Source: Streptomyces odontomachi (lineage in GTDB: Bacteria > Actinomycetota > Actinomycetes > Streptomycetales > Streptomycetaceae). Taken from it: 64,000 nucleotides of DNA. Below the pieces are notes generated by a model that was not told where the DNA came from, did not search any database, and was given only the letters and a program-made list of their open reading frames with translations. The stretch's first letter is position 1, and every line of letters begins with the position of its first letter. This document shows, in pieces, positions 16,794 to 27,505 of this stretch. Position numbers and translations under genes: made by a program. The DNA is taken from positions 1 to 64,000 of the forward strand of contig NZ_JAMJWG010000003.1 of the NCBI RefSeq assembly GCF_024435355.1, written 5' to 3'.

Positions 16794-18851
16794 TTACCAG
16801 GTGGCTTCGCCCGGGACCAGCCGGCCCGCCTTGCGGTACTCGCGGCGGGCCCCTTCCAGCAGGTCGTCGGCGCCGACCGGTTCGTCACGGCCGGCGGCGA
16901 GGTAGGCGGCGGTCACCACGGCGCTGCGGATCGATCCGCCGGCCAGCTCGAACTCCCGCGCCAGTGGCGCCGGGTCGATGTGGTCGGCGCACGGGACGTG
17001 GATCAGGCCGTGCCGCCACAGGGCCAGGCGCTGGTCGACGTCCGGGAACGGGAAGTCGACCACCAGGTCGAGCCGCCGGGTGAACGCCTCGTCGATGTTG
17101 GCCCGCAGGTTGGTGGTGAGCAGCGCGATGCCGTCGAAGGACTCCAGCCGCTGGAGCAGGTAGGCGCTCTCCATGTTGGCGTAGCGGTCGTGGGAGTCCC
17201 TGACCTCGGAGCGCTTGCCGAAGACCGCGTCGGCCTCGTCGAAGAGCAGCACGGCGTCGGTGCGGTCGGCCTCGGTGAAGATGCGCTCCAGGTTCTTCTC
17301 GGTCTCGCCGATGTACTTGTCGACGACCGAGGACAGCTGCACGACATACAGGTCGAGCCCGAGTTCGGCGGCGACGACCTCCGCCGACAGGGTCTTGCCG
17401 GTGCCGGACTCGCCGGCGAAGAGACCGAGGACGCCCCGGCCCCGCCCGCCGCCCGCGCTGAGCCGCCAGTCGCCGAGGACCCGGTCACGGTGCCGGGCGC
17501 GCAGGGCCAGTTCGCGCAGCTGGGTCAGCGGCCGGTCGGGCAGTACGAGGTCGGCCCAGCTCACCGCGGGCCTGATCCGGCGGGCGTGCTGTTCGAGGCC
17601 CGACGCCGACTGCTGCCGGGCGGCGAGCCGCACGTGCGCCGCGCCGAGCGGGACGCCCTCGAACGCGGCGAGGCCACGGGCGGCGCGCGCGGCGCGCCGC
17701 ATCCGGTCACCGCCGAGACGGTACGGGGCAACGGCCGTGGCCAGGTCGAATCCGGTGGCGTCAGGGCCCAGGGCCGCCGCCCACGCGGCCGTGCCGCCCG
17801 CCCGGAGCCGTGGGGCCTGGAGGACCAGCGGATCGGGTGCGCACCACTGCGGGTCGTACGGGCGCCGGTCCGCCAGCAGCACCGGCACGTCCGGCGCCGC
17901 GGCGAGCGCCTCGAGCAGCGGGCCCGGCTGCCGGGGGAGATCGGTCAGCACGATCGCCCGGCCGCCGAGCCGGGCCTCCCGCAGCAGTTCGGGGATGTGC
18001 TCCTCGGGACCCGAGAAACGCAGGGCGTCCCTTTTCGCGGTGCTCAGCGCTGCCGCGATCCAGGCCAGGCCGTCGCCCTCGCGGTGCTCGCGCAGGTAGA
18101 CGGTGGACGGGCCCTCGTGGAGCCGGGCGGCCAGCCGGTGGACGAAGTCCGTGCCGTCGGTGTCCGGCAGTGGCTCGGGCAGCGGGTGCAGGTGTCCGTG
18201 CAGCGCGGCGTCCGGGGTGTCGTCGCCGAGCAGATGCGCGATCAACCGGTCGGTGACGTGCAGCGGGCGCCCGAGGAAGGGGCGTTCGGGTTCGGTCACC
18301 TGGAGCAGGCCGAGGGTGCGCAGCGGCGCGGTGGGGTGGAAGCGGGCGCGGGCCGCCGCCGTGTGCGCGGGCAGCCCGCACAGGTCGAGGGCGAGCCCCG
18401 TGGTGGCCCGGCGCCGGCTCACGTCGTCGTTCAGATAGCCGTACAGCGACTCGAAGGTGCGGTCGAGGTCCGGGGCGACGGCGATCAGCAGGATCGCGGT
18501 GTCCAGCTCCGTCAGGCCCAGCCGGACTGCCAGGTCGGCCAGCCGGTCGCCGGACCCGAGCGCGGCCGTCCCACCCGCGAGGTCGGCCGGCCCGCCGTCC
18601 CCGGGGGTGGCCGGACCGTTGTGCAGCAGGTGCTGTACGGCGTCGTCGGACAGGTACAGGCCGCGTAGCGGGTCGGCGGCCGTGGGGTCCCCGGCGGTGC
18701 GTCGCTCGACCAGCGCGGCGACCCGCTCCCGCAGCCCGGCCAGCCGGGCGAGCAGCGGACCGCCCTGCTCGTCCACCGGCGTGCCGGCCGGGCTCCCCGC
18801 CGTCTCGTCGGGGGCGGCGGCGGGCGACGGTGTGGTGGACGGAGCGGTCAT
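16794..18851 (-). CDS. CIS AAA+ ATPase (Afp15-type)
   Basis: 685 aa. An N-terminal domain of about 430 residues is followed by an AAA+ module at about 435-670. Walker A GESGTGKT is at 480-487, Walker B LLFDEAD at 535-541, a sensor Asn in LLTTNLRANID, and the arginine-finger region in EAFTRRLDLVVDFPFPD. AAA+ proteins of this type are a defining CIS gene and are needed for particle assembly. It follows the DUF4255 gene by 28 bases and has AGGA six bases before the ATG. The gap of about 1.7 kb to the sheath gene, filled by the oppositely directed lectin gene, means the CIS is probably made from at least two transcripts. Confidence 0.92.
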   Translation of the reverse strand: MTAPSTTPSPAAAPDETAGSPAGTPVDEQGGPLLARLAGLRERVAALVERRTAGDPTAADPLRGLYLSDDAVQHLLHNGPATPGDGGPADLAGGTAALGSGDRLADLAVRLGLTELDTAILLIAVAPDLDRTFESLYGYLNDDVSRRRATTGLALDLCGLPAHTAAARARFHPTAPLRTLGLLQVTEPERPFLGRPLHVTDRLIAHLLGDDTPDAALHGHLHPLPEPLPDTDGTDFVHRLAARLHEGPSTVYLREHREGDGLAWIAAALSTAKRDALRFSGPEEHIPELLREARLGGRAIVLTDLPRQPGPLLEALAAAPDVPVLLADRRPYDPQWCAPDPLVLQAPRLRAGGTAAWAAALGPDATGFDLATAVAPYRLGGDRMRRAARAARGLAAFEGVPLGAAHVRLAARQQSASGLEQHARRIRPAVSWADLVLPDRPLTQLRELALRARHRDRVLGDWRLSAGGGRGRGVLGLFAGESGTGKTLSAEVVAAELGLDLYVVQLSSVVDKYIGETEKNLERIFTEADRTDAVLLFDEADAVFGKRSEVRDSHDRYANMESAYLLQRLESFDGIALLTTNLRANIDEAFTRRLDLVVDFPFPDVDQRLALWRHGLIHVPCADHIDPAPLAREFELAGGSIRSAVVTAAYLAAGRDEPVGADDLLEGARREYRKAGRLVPGEATW

Positions 18852-18879
18852 CGTCGGTCCTGTGGGGTGCGCGAGGGGG

Positions 18880-19557
18880 TCATCGTCGGTCGGTGCGCGC
18901 CGCCGCGGCCTCTTCGCGGGCGGCGCGGGCCGCTGCCACCTGGTGGGGCCGGTGGGCGCGCTCCCCGTCGTGGGGCGGGTCGCCGTCCAGGCCGCCGACG
19001 CGGACCGCGGCGCCCTCGGTGACCGGCGGCCCGGCGTCGTACTCGGGGTACGCCGGGAAGGGCGCGGTCACCACCAGGTCAAGGGAGGGCTTGAGTTCAC
19101 CGCCCAGCGCTGACCAGATCTCGGCCAGGGAGCGGGATTCGGTCTGGATGCCGGCGACCGTGAGGGGCACCGCGAGGCCCAGCTGGCCGAGCGCGCCGGG
19201 GAGTTCGCCGGCGGACAGCAGCTCGCGCGGGATCAGCGTGGCCAGCACCGCCGACAGCAGCCGGTGTTCGTCCTGCGGCGTCTTCGTCCAGGCGGTCACC
19301 AGATACGACAGCCGGAACCAGCGCGGTGGCTGGCGGCGGCGCACCACCACGTCCCGTTCGTCGCGGATGGAGACCTGGCCGCGCTGCCGACGGGCCACGT
19401 CCTCGCGGATGTCGTACAGGTAGGTGTTGATCACGGGTGCGTTACGCCGGGCGGCCCAGTCGCGGGTGGGGGCCTCGAAGGAGACGTCGATGCCGGAGCC
19501 GGCCAACGCGCCGCCGCCGATGAGGTTTTTGAGGACCTCGTCCACCTCGTGGATCAC
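18880..19557 (-). CDS. CIS tail terminator/cap protein, DUF4255 family (Afp16-type)
   Basis: 225 aa from a GTG with GGGAG seven bases upstream. It is typical of DUF4255 (MIHEVDEVLKNLI, APTRDWAARRNAPVINTYLYDIREDVARRQ, PRWFRLSYLVTAWT), the protein that caps the distal end of the sheath-tube. The last about 40 residues are a charged, Arg/Ala-rich extension beyond the usual core. It starts the ATPase operon and reads away from the LuxR-type gene, with 151 bases between. A promoter is expected in that gap but I see no convincing consensus. Confidence 0.9.
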   Translation of the reverse strand: MIHEVDEVLKNLIGGGALAGSGIDVSFEAPTRDWAARRNAPVINTYLYDIREDVARRQRGQVSIRDERDVVVRRRQPPRWFRLSYLVTAWTKTPQDEHRLLSAVLATLIPRELLSAGELPGALGQLGLAVPLTVAGIQTESRSLAEIWSALGGELKPSLDLVVTAPFPAYPEYDAGPPVTEGAAVRVGGLDGDPPHDGERAHRPHQVAAARAAREEAAAARTDRR

Positions 19558-19708
19558 CGTCGCGCTCCCGCCCTGCCGTATCGCCGGCGCCGCGTGCTGC
19601 CGTGCCGGTGTCGATGGTGCCCTGTGTGGCGCCCGGGACGCAGGCGCGCCGGGGTCGGTGGCCGGGCAGAGCCTGTTGCCCGCGTGTTCGCCTTCGTTGC
19701 CCTTCCGG

Positions 19709-20371
19709 TCAGATGTAGCCTTCCCTTAGGGCATAGGCGACAGCGTGCGCCCGATTGCGCAGGTGCAGGCGTGTGGTGAGGCCGTGCATGACGTTCTTGA
19801 CGGTGCGTTCGGAGTAGGACAGCTTGCTGGCGATCTCCCCGGTGTCGAGTCCCTCGGCGACCAGTCGTAGGACGTCCACTTCGCGGGGCACGAGGCCCAG
19901 CGAGGGGGCGCCGGGTTGTGCTGCCGTGCCGCGGTGCAGTGATCCCACCTGGCTGATGAGCCGGCCGAGCAGGTCGCGTGGCAGGTCGCCGTCGCCGCGT
20001 GAGGCGGCGAGCACCGCCTGCACCAGCCGGTGTTCGGTGGCCTCGCGGCGCCAGACGATGGCGCCGACGCCGCATCCGATGACGTCCAGCAGCTCGTTCT
20101 CGCGGATCGTGCCCACCACGAGCACGGCGCGGGCGCCCTCGCTGCGCACGATCCGGCGCAGCCGGGTGAGTGCGGCCTCGTCGAGCGTGTCCTCGATCAG
20201 CAGGGCCACCGTGTCGCGCCCGAGCTCCTCGTGGAGCTCGATCTCCGGGTGCCGGCGCAGCTGGCTGACGGCACCCTCGCGGGTGATCGGGTCGGGTGCC
20301 TCCACCGTCACGGGTATCCGACGCCCGGTGCCGGTGGTGCCGGCGGCTGTCGTCCGGGGTGTGCTGAGCAA
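19709..20371 (-). CDS. LuxR/NarL-type regulator with degenerate receiver domain
   Basis: 220 aa. Residues about 20-135 look like a response-regulator receiver without the phospho-acceptor Asp context (the expected DVVLLD-type strand reads VALLIED). Residues about 150-215 are a LuxR HTH (LVPREVDVLRLVAEGLDTGEIASKLSYSERTVKNVMHGLTTRL). It is probably an atypical, phosphorylation-independent regulator. The annotated start is a TTG with a purine-rich stretch directly in front; a GTG about 21 codons further in (VTVEAPDP) is an alternative. It is read in the CIS direction, just upstream of the DUF4255 gene, so it is a candidate CIS regulator. Confidence 0.8.
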   Translation of the reverse strand: MLSTPRTTAAGTTGTGRRIPVTVEAPDPITREGAVSQLRRHPEIELHEELGRDTVALLIEDTLDEAALTRLRRIVRSEGARAVLVVGTIRENELLDVIGCGVGAIVWRREATEHRLVQAVLAASRGDGDLPRDLLGRLISQVGSLHRGTAAQPGAPSLGLVPREVDVLRLVAEGLDTGEIASKLSYSERTVKNVMHGLTTRLHLRNRAHAVAYALREGYI

Positions 20372-20737
20372 CCCTTCCCCCCATGGTCGCGGGCTCGCCA
20401 GCAGACGAAGACCGATTGCGGATGAACGTCCTTTACATTCCTTCGCCGATCACGGCACGCGCAATCGTGGAGGACCACGAGGCGGACCACGAGAACAGCC
20501 GGCCCATCACCACGAATGACCTTCACCGCACCCACATCACCGCAGGTGAACGAGGGGGCGCGCAAAGGCGCGCGACCCTGAGTGGGCGCGCTCCCACACC
20601 ACCGTGAGCCCCACCACGGTGGCCGTCGCCCTTGCTCTCCACGCTCCACGGCCCACGCGGGCAGCGACGCCCGCGGCGCAACCGACTCCGCCGCGCTTCC
20701 CTCTCCCGGGATGCCCGATCGACCACAGGAGGCAGTG
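20372..20737. other. Divergent regulatory region between two LuxR-type genes
   Basis: 366 bases with no gene. It holds a 10-base direct repeat GGACCACGAG (20472-20481 and 20484-20493), an inverted repeat GCGCGC-AAAG-GCGCGC near 20560, and a near-palindrome GTGGGCGCGCTCCCAC (20582-20597). These are candidate operators for the two divergent regulators. I see no strong -35/-10 pair. Confidence 0.4.
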
Positions 20738-23527
20738 ATGACCGGACCGTTGCTCGCCCGCGACGACGCGTTCGCGCTGCTCGCGTCCGAGACCGAGCGC
20801 GCCCGCGCCGGAAGCGGCCGGCTCGTCCTGCTGCGCGGGGCCACCGGCACCGGCCGCACCGCCGTGCTGGAGGCCACCGCCGCGCACGCGGCCGACCGCG
20901 GCCTGCGGGTGCTGCGGGTGCGCTGCTCCCCCGAGGACACCACAGTGCCGTTCTCCGCGGTACTGCATCTGCTGGGTTCGGTCCCCGAGTTCGCCGATGT
21001 TGCCCCCGGGGGCGACGATCGGGGCAACGCGGCCCGGCTGTGGCGGCTGTTGCGCTCGTACGCGGCCGATGCGCCGGTGGTGGTGGCCGTCGACGACGTG
21101 CACCTCGCCGACGGGGCCTCGCGCCGTTGGCTCGTCGAGGCGGCCCGCCGGGTCGACCGATTAGGGGTACTGCTGGTGGCCACCGAGCGCAGCCAGTACG
21201 ACGTCAGCCCGCCACCGGTCGGTCTCACGCACGCCCTGTCCCCCGCCCTGGTACGCACCCACACCCTCGCCCCGCTCACCGACGAGGCGGCGGCAGCGCT
21301 GGTCAGGCGCGTGGTCCCGACCGCCACCGACCGGTGGACGGCGCACTGCGTGCGGGCCGGCGCCGGCAGCCCGCTGCTGCTGCGCGCCCTGCTGGACGAC
21401 CTGGTCGGCTCCCCGCCGCCGGCCGTCCCCGACACCTGCGCCGCGCTGTATCCGGGCGCGTACCCGGCGGCCGTCTCGTGGTGGCTGGACAGTGCGGGGC
21501 CGGCGACGGCCGGGGTGGCACGGGCGCTCGCGGCACTGGAGCAGACCGGTACGGCGGCACCGGAGCAGAACGGTACGCACGACACCGCCGACGGCCTGGC
21601 GCATCTGCTCGCCGAGGCGGCCGGCGCCGACCCCGCCCGGGTCACCGGCTGGCTCACCGCCATGACCCGGCTCGGGCTGCTGCGCCCCGGCCCGACGGGC
21701 GTGCCCCACTACGCGCATCCGCTGCTGCGGGACGCCGTGCTCACCGGCTGGCCCGCCGCCGCGCGCCGGGAGGTTCACCGGGCGGCGGCGGAGGCCATGC
21801 TGGCCCGCGGCGACCAGGTCGAGGCGGTGGCCGGGCAGTTGCTGGGCACCACGGCGGTCGGTCTGCCGTGGGCGCTGGACGTGCTGAGGGACGCCGCGCT
21901 CGGCGCGGTGCGCGAGTCACGCCCCGACGACGCCGTCGGCTACCTGCGCCGGGCGCTGGAGGAACCGCTGCCCGACGACCTCAGGCAACGCCTCCTCACG
22001 GAGCTGGGCTCCCTGGAGTACGCGCGCATCGACACCCCGAGCGGCATACCCCACCTCACCGAGGCGCTGCGGCTGCCCGCCGAACCCCGCGACCGGGTGC
22101 GTACCGCCATAGCCCTCAGCACGGCCCTGGTGGGCCGGGGCCAGACCGGGGCCGCCCTCCAGGTGCTGCGCCAGCTGGAGGACCAGCTGTCCGACCACCC
22201 CGAACTGGCCCGCACCGTGCAGACCGCCAGCGCCCTGCTGTCCGACCAGGACCTGACGGCCCGCCGGGAGGCCTACCAGTGGCTGAGCGACACCGCGAAG
22301 CACTCCCGGGAGCTGGTGGGCACCGCCGGGCAGGCGCTGCTGGTGCGGCACGCGGCGACGGCCGGGTCCAGTTCGGCACAGGCGTCGATGCGGCAGCTGC
22401 GGGCCCTGCTCGCCGAGCCGTCCGACCCGCTCGCCGAGCCCTTCCTGCTGGGCACGGCCGCCGCCGTCGCCCAGTGGGCCGACGACCTGGACGAGGCGGA
22501 CCGCCTCGTGGAGCGCGGCCTGACCGGTCAACGGCCGCCGCTGCTGCACCCGATGGAGAAGGCCCTGCTGGACACGCGGGCGGACATCGCGGCGGCACGC
22601 GGACAGTACGACCGGCTGCTCGCGGCCCATCCGACGCGGGCGGCCGGCCACCCCGGCGGGCCGTCCAACGCGGACGCGCACACCCTGCTCGCCCTCGTCG
22701 AGACCGGTCGCACCCAGGCGGCGCGGCAGCTCGCCGACGGCTTCGACCTGCGTCGCACGCCGGACTCCTGGGAGTTGAACCGGTTCCTCTACGCACGGGG
22801 CATGCTGCGGTCCGTCGAAGGCGATGTCTCCGGCGCCCTGCACGACTTCCTGGAGTGCGGCCGGCGGCAGTCGGCGCGCGCGGTGATCAGCCCCGTCGTC
22901 ACACCGTGGCGGACGGCCGCCGCCGAGTGCCGGCTGGCGCAGGGCCGCCCCCAGGAGGCGCTGGTGCTGGCGGAGGAGGAGCTGCGACTGGCCCGGATCT
23001 GGGGCACCCCGCGCACCGTGGGCCGGGCGCTGGGGGTGCTGGGCCGGGTGACCGGCGGGCGGCGCGGTCTGGAGCTGGCCCAGCAGGCCGTGGACACCCT
23101 GCGGGGGTCACCGGCCCACGTCGAGCTGGTCGGCGCGCTGCTCGGCCAGGGCCGCCTGCTCATCGCCGCTGGCGAGCGGGCACATGGCCGTGACCGGCTG
23201 CGGGAGGCGGCCGGGTACGCCGAGCGGCTCGGCGCCGTACGGTTGCGCCGGCAGGCCGAGGAGGGGCTGCGCGCGGGCGGTGCCCGCCGTTCGGCAGCGG
23301 CGCTCACCGGCTCCGGTTCCCTCACCGCCAGCGAGCGCCGTATCGCGGCGCTCGCCGCCAACGGCCACACCAACACGGAGATCGCCGGCCTCCTGCACGT
23401 CGCCCGGCGCACCGTGGAAACCCATCTGACCAGCACCTACCGCAAGCTCGGCATTCGCCGCCGGACCCAGCTGCGGGCCGCGCTGGGCAAGCAGCGCGAG
23501 GGGTGGGAAGAAGGCCAACCGGCGTAG
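20738..23527 (+). CDS. Large ATP-binding LuxR-family (LAL-type) regulator next to the CIS cluster
   Basis: 929 aa. The N-terminus is an AAA-like nucleotide-binding region with Walker A (GATGTGRT, about residues 30-37) and a Walker B-like VVVAVDDVH. About 500 residues of TPR-like helices follow. The C-terminus is a LuxR HTH (LTASERRIAALAANGHTNTEIAGLLHVARRTVETHL). The ATG at 20738 has AGGAGG five bases upstream; frames further upstream lack an RBS. From memory, a large LuxR-family regulator also borders CIS clusters in other Streptomyces, so it probably controls the CIS in response to an unknown ligand. Its gene converges on the kinase gene with 34 bases between stops. Confidence 0.87.
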   Translation: MTGPLLARDDAFALLASETERARAGSGRLVLLRGATGTGRTAVLEATAAHAADRGLRVLRVRCSPEDTTVPFSAVLHLLGSVPEFADVAPGGDDRGNAARLWRLLRSYAADAPVVVAVDDVHLADGASRRWLVEAARRVDRLGVLLVATERSQYDVSPPPVGLTHALSPALVRTHTLAPLTDEAAAALVRRVVPTATDRWTAHCVRAGAGSPLLLRALLDDLVGSPPPAVPDTCAALYPGAYPAAVSWWLDSAGPATAGVARALAALEQTGTAAPEQNGTHDTADGLAHLLAEAAGADPARVTGWLTAMTRLGLLRPGPTGVPHYAHPLLRDAVLTGWPAAARREVHRAAAEAMLARGDQVEAVAGQLLGTTAVGLPWALDVLRDAALGAVRESRPDDAVGYLRRALEEPLPDDLRQRLLTELGSLEYARIDTPSGIPHLTEALRLPAEPRDRVRTAIALSTALVGRGQTGAALQVLRQLEDQLSDHPELARTVQTASALLSDQDLTARREAYQWLSDTAKHSRELVGTAGQALLVRHAATAGSSSAQASMRQLRALLAEPSDPLAEPFLLGTAAAVAQWADDLDEADRLVERGLTGQRPPLLHPMEKALLDTRADIAAARGQYDRLLAAHPTRAAGHPGGPSNADAHTLLALVETGRTQAARQLADGFDLRRTPDSWELNRFLYARGMLRSVEGDVSGALHDFLECGRRQSARAVISPVVTPWRTAAAECRLAQGRPQEALVLAEEELRLARIWGTPRTVGRALGVLGRVTGGRRGLELAQQAVDTLRGSPAHVELVGALLGQGRLLIAAGERAHGRDRLREAAGYAERLGAVRLRRQAEEGLRAGGARRSAAALTGSGSLTASERRIAALAANGHTNTEIAGLLHVARRTVETHLTSTYRKLGIRRRTQLRAALGKQREGWEEGQPA

Positions 23528-23561
23528 CGGAGGTGGGGTCGAGCGGCGTAGGTGCAGCCGG

Positions 23562-24092
23562 TCAGGCGGTGTAGATCTCGGGGAACGCCGCCTTGATGCT
23601 GGACACGGTCTCCTCCACGGTCTGGTGGCTGTTGTCGACTTCGACGTACCGGTAGTCGGCCGTGGCGCGGCGGAACGTGGTGTCGTCCGGGTATGCCGCG
23701 TCCACGTGATCACGCCATTGTCTGCTCGTGGGTTTCCCGCGATGGATGCGCCGGTGGTCACGTACCGCCTTCGAGGCCAGCAACCGGACGACGAAGACGG
23801 CGGCTTCCTCCGGCAGCAGGGCGCGGAAGGCCAGGTACTGCGCGTGGTCCTGGAGGAAGCTGCCGGCGACGACGTTGTGGTAGCCGGCCTGCCAGAAGTT
23901 GCGCACGAGGCAGGCGACGTTGCGGCGGTGCAGCTCCCGGAAGGCGTCGTCGAAGACCCAGGGGTGGACCTGGCCCACGTCCTCCGCGTCGATCTGTGCG
24001 CCTTGGGGCGTGTGCCGGAGCAGCGCCCGCACCAGGGTGGACTTCCCCACCCCCTCCTGGCCGTTGACGATGACCAGCCTGTTCGCCTGCAC
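23562..24092 (-). CDS. P-loop kinase-like ATPase of unknown substrate
   Basis: 176 aa from a GTG with GGGAGGG seven bases upstream. Walker A is GQEGVGKST near the N-terminus, and a lid-like stretch RDHRRIHRGKPTSRQWRDHV lies in the second half, the architecture of small adenylate or shikimate-type kinases. The family is found in Streptomyces as a hypothetical kinase. It ends 34 bases from the LuxR gene stop and is preceded by the fur gene in the same direction (44-base gap), so the two may form an operon. Substrate unknown. Confidence 0.75.
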   Translation of the reverse strand: MQANRLVIVNGQEGVGKSTLVRALLRHTPQGAQIDAEDVGQVHPWVFDDAFRELHRRNVACLVRNFWQAGYHNVVAGSFLQDHAQYLAFRALLPEEAAVFVVRLLASKAVRDHRRIHRGKPTSRQWRDHVDAAYPDDTTFRRATADYRYVEVDNSHQTVEETVSSIKAAFPEIYTA

Positions 24093-24136
24093 GACTGCGC
24101 CCTCCCCGTGTCCCGCCCCGTCCCGACCGAAAGACC

Positions 24137-24547
24137 CTAGGCGCAGGACGGGCACAGCCCGCGGTAGGTGATGTCGGCTTCGGTGACCCGGAAGCCGAAA
24201 CGCTCCTCCGTCGGGAGGTCGGTCAGCGGATTGCCGCTCGGGTGGACGTCACGGATGGTGTCGCAGTTGGTGCACACCAGGTGGTGGTGCGGGCGGTGGG
24301 CGTTGGGGTCGTAGCGCTTGGCGCGGCCGTCGGTGCTGACCTCGATGATCTCGCCGAGCAGGACGAGCTCGCCGAGCGTGTTGTAGACGGTCGCCCGGGA
24401 GATCTCGGGCAGGCGTTGTCCCGCGCGGGCATGCACCTCGTCGGCCGTGAGGTGGACATGCTCGCCGTCGAGGACCTCAGCGACGACACGTCGCTGAGAG
24501 GTCATCCGCCAGCCACGTCCCCTCAGTCGCTCCAGCAGGTCACTCAT
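24137..24547 (-). CDS. Fur-family metal/peroxide-responsive repressor
   Basis: 136 aa. It has a winged-helix N-terminus (GWRMTSQRRVVAEVL, SRATVYNTLGELVLLGEI) and a dimerisation half with HRPHHHLVCTNC and a terminal CPSC, giving the two CxxC pairs of the structural zinc site. Members bind DNA in complex with Fe, Mn or Ni, or sense peroxide. It is intact and diverges from the katG locus with 592 bases between starts. With the furA gene next to katG decayed, this one could have taken over control of katG; that is inference. Alternative assignments within Fur (PerR/CatR-like, Nur, Zur) cannot be settled from sequence alone. Confidence 0.9.
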   Translation of the reverse strand: MSDLLERLRGRGWRMTSQRRVVAEVLDGEHVHLTADEVHARAGQRLPEISRATVYNTLGELVLLGEIIEVSTDGRAKRYDPNAHRPHHHLVCTNCDTIRDVHPSGNPLTDLPTEERFGFRVTEADITYRGLCPSCA

Positions 24548-24635
24548 GTCGGTTCACCCGTTCAGGTTCAGTGGGATACCGGAAGATTACCAGTAGATGT
24601 CCGAGTTACGATCGGTTACGGGTTTGGCGTGCTTC

Positions 24636-24663
24636 TTGACTTGGACTTTGTCCATTGTAGGAT
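24636..24663 (+). promoter_or_regulatory. Promoter and operator candidate of the furA-katG locus
   Basis: TTGACT (24636-24641), 16 bases, then TAGGAT (24658-24663). The spacer contains GGAC-TTT-GTCC, a perfect palindrome at 24643-24653, followed by ATTGTAG, reminiscent of the AT-rich repeats bound by Fur/PerR proteins. It lies 57 bases upstream of the furA pseudogene start. It is the only good promoter seen before katG. Confidence 0.55.
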
Positions 24664-24719
24664 CGGTTCCGACCATAACCGAGGGACGGGAAGATCCCAG
24701 TGCGGCAGGAGAGAGAGAC

Positions 24720-25106
24720 GTGACAGGACGACCGTCGAGCCGGCGCGCGGTGCCGGCCCACGGATGACTCCGGCCCGCGTCGCGCCGCCCGAGAGGACCG
24801 CACGGGACGGTGATCGCCGAGAAGATCCACTCGGCGGTCGGCCCGCCGGAACGGCGACCACCTCCCGGATACGCGACCACGTGGGCCATGTCTCACTTCC
24901 GTCCGGACGCGCGGCCCCGTGCGGGTTCGCCGCCACGGGACGTCGCCCCGTCGCACCGGTCGACGACCACGACCCGCCACCGGTGAGAGCGTCACAACCG
25001 AAGACCACGGCTCCTCGATTTCCTGATCGAGGAGACGGATGCGATCACCACCGAGGTGATCTACTGGGGCCTGTGCCCCGACTGTCCGACCGCCCGCAGT
25101 GCTTGA
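24720..25106 (+). pseudogene. furA: Decayed furA (peroxide-sensing Fur homologue) upstream of katG
   Basis: Fur-like segments appear in order but in different frames. A GTG at 24720 has AGGAGA seven bases before it. Then, two frames over, come ARGAGPRMTPARVAPPE and TARDGD (compare LRGAGLRVTAARVALLE..RDGD of FurA), RDHVGHVSL, a DDH fragment, and finally TTEDHG, broken by an 8-base insertion (TCCTCGAT), before FLIEE...EVIYWGLCPDCPTARSA and the TGA at 25104. A later insertion near 25038-25048 and a missing middle, where the wing and HHH-Cys site should be, complete the damage. FurA is the usual partner gene directly upstream of katG in Streptomyces. It is 33 bases from katG, exactly where the ancestral operon would have it. 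Reference comparison is from memory. Confidence 0.8.
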
Positions 25107-25115
25107 GCACAGTGA

Positions 25116-27356
<2,241 letters not shown>

Positions 27357-27424
27357 TCGACGGGTGCGAGCGGCGCGGCCGATCTCACTCCCCTGATCAC
27401 CCGCGCTGCTCGCCCCGTGCACCG

Positions 27425-27480
27425 GATGAGGGCGTTCGGCCCGGCCACGACGGCCGGCCCGGGCGCCCTCATCGCCGTTT
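27425..27480. terminator. Intrinsic terminator after katG
   Basis: A perfect 10-bp outer stem, GATGAGGGCG (27425-27434) with CGCCCTCATC (27464-27473), and an inner CCGGCC/GGCCGG stem are followed by GCCGTTTTTG. It lies between the convergent katG and phosphotransferase genes and can serve both. Confidence 0.85.
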
Positions 27481-27505
27481 TTGCCGTTCCAGCAGGGCCC
27501 GGCAC

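Noticed and set aside
269..19557. Prophage or tailocin as an explanation for the tail genes
   Set aside because: No lysis genes, integrase, portal, terminase or capsid; gene content and AAA+/DUF4255 point to CIS.
20582..20597. Second CebR box upstream of the large LuxR gene
   Set aside because: GTGGGCGCGCTCCCAC has a mismatched centre compared with the CebR consensus.
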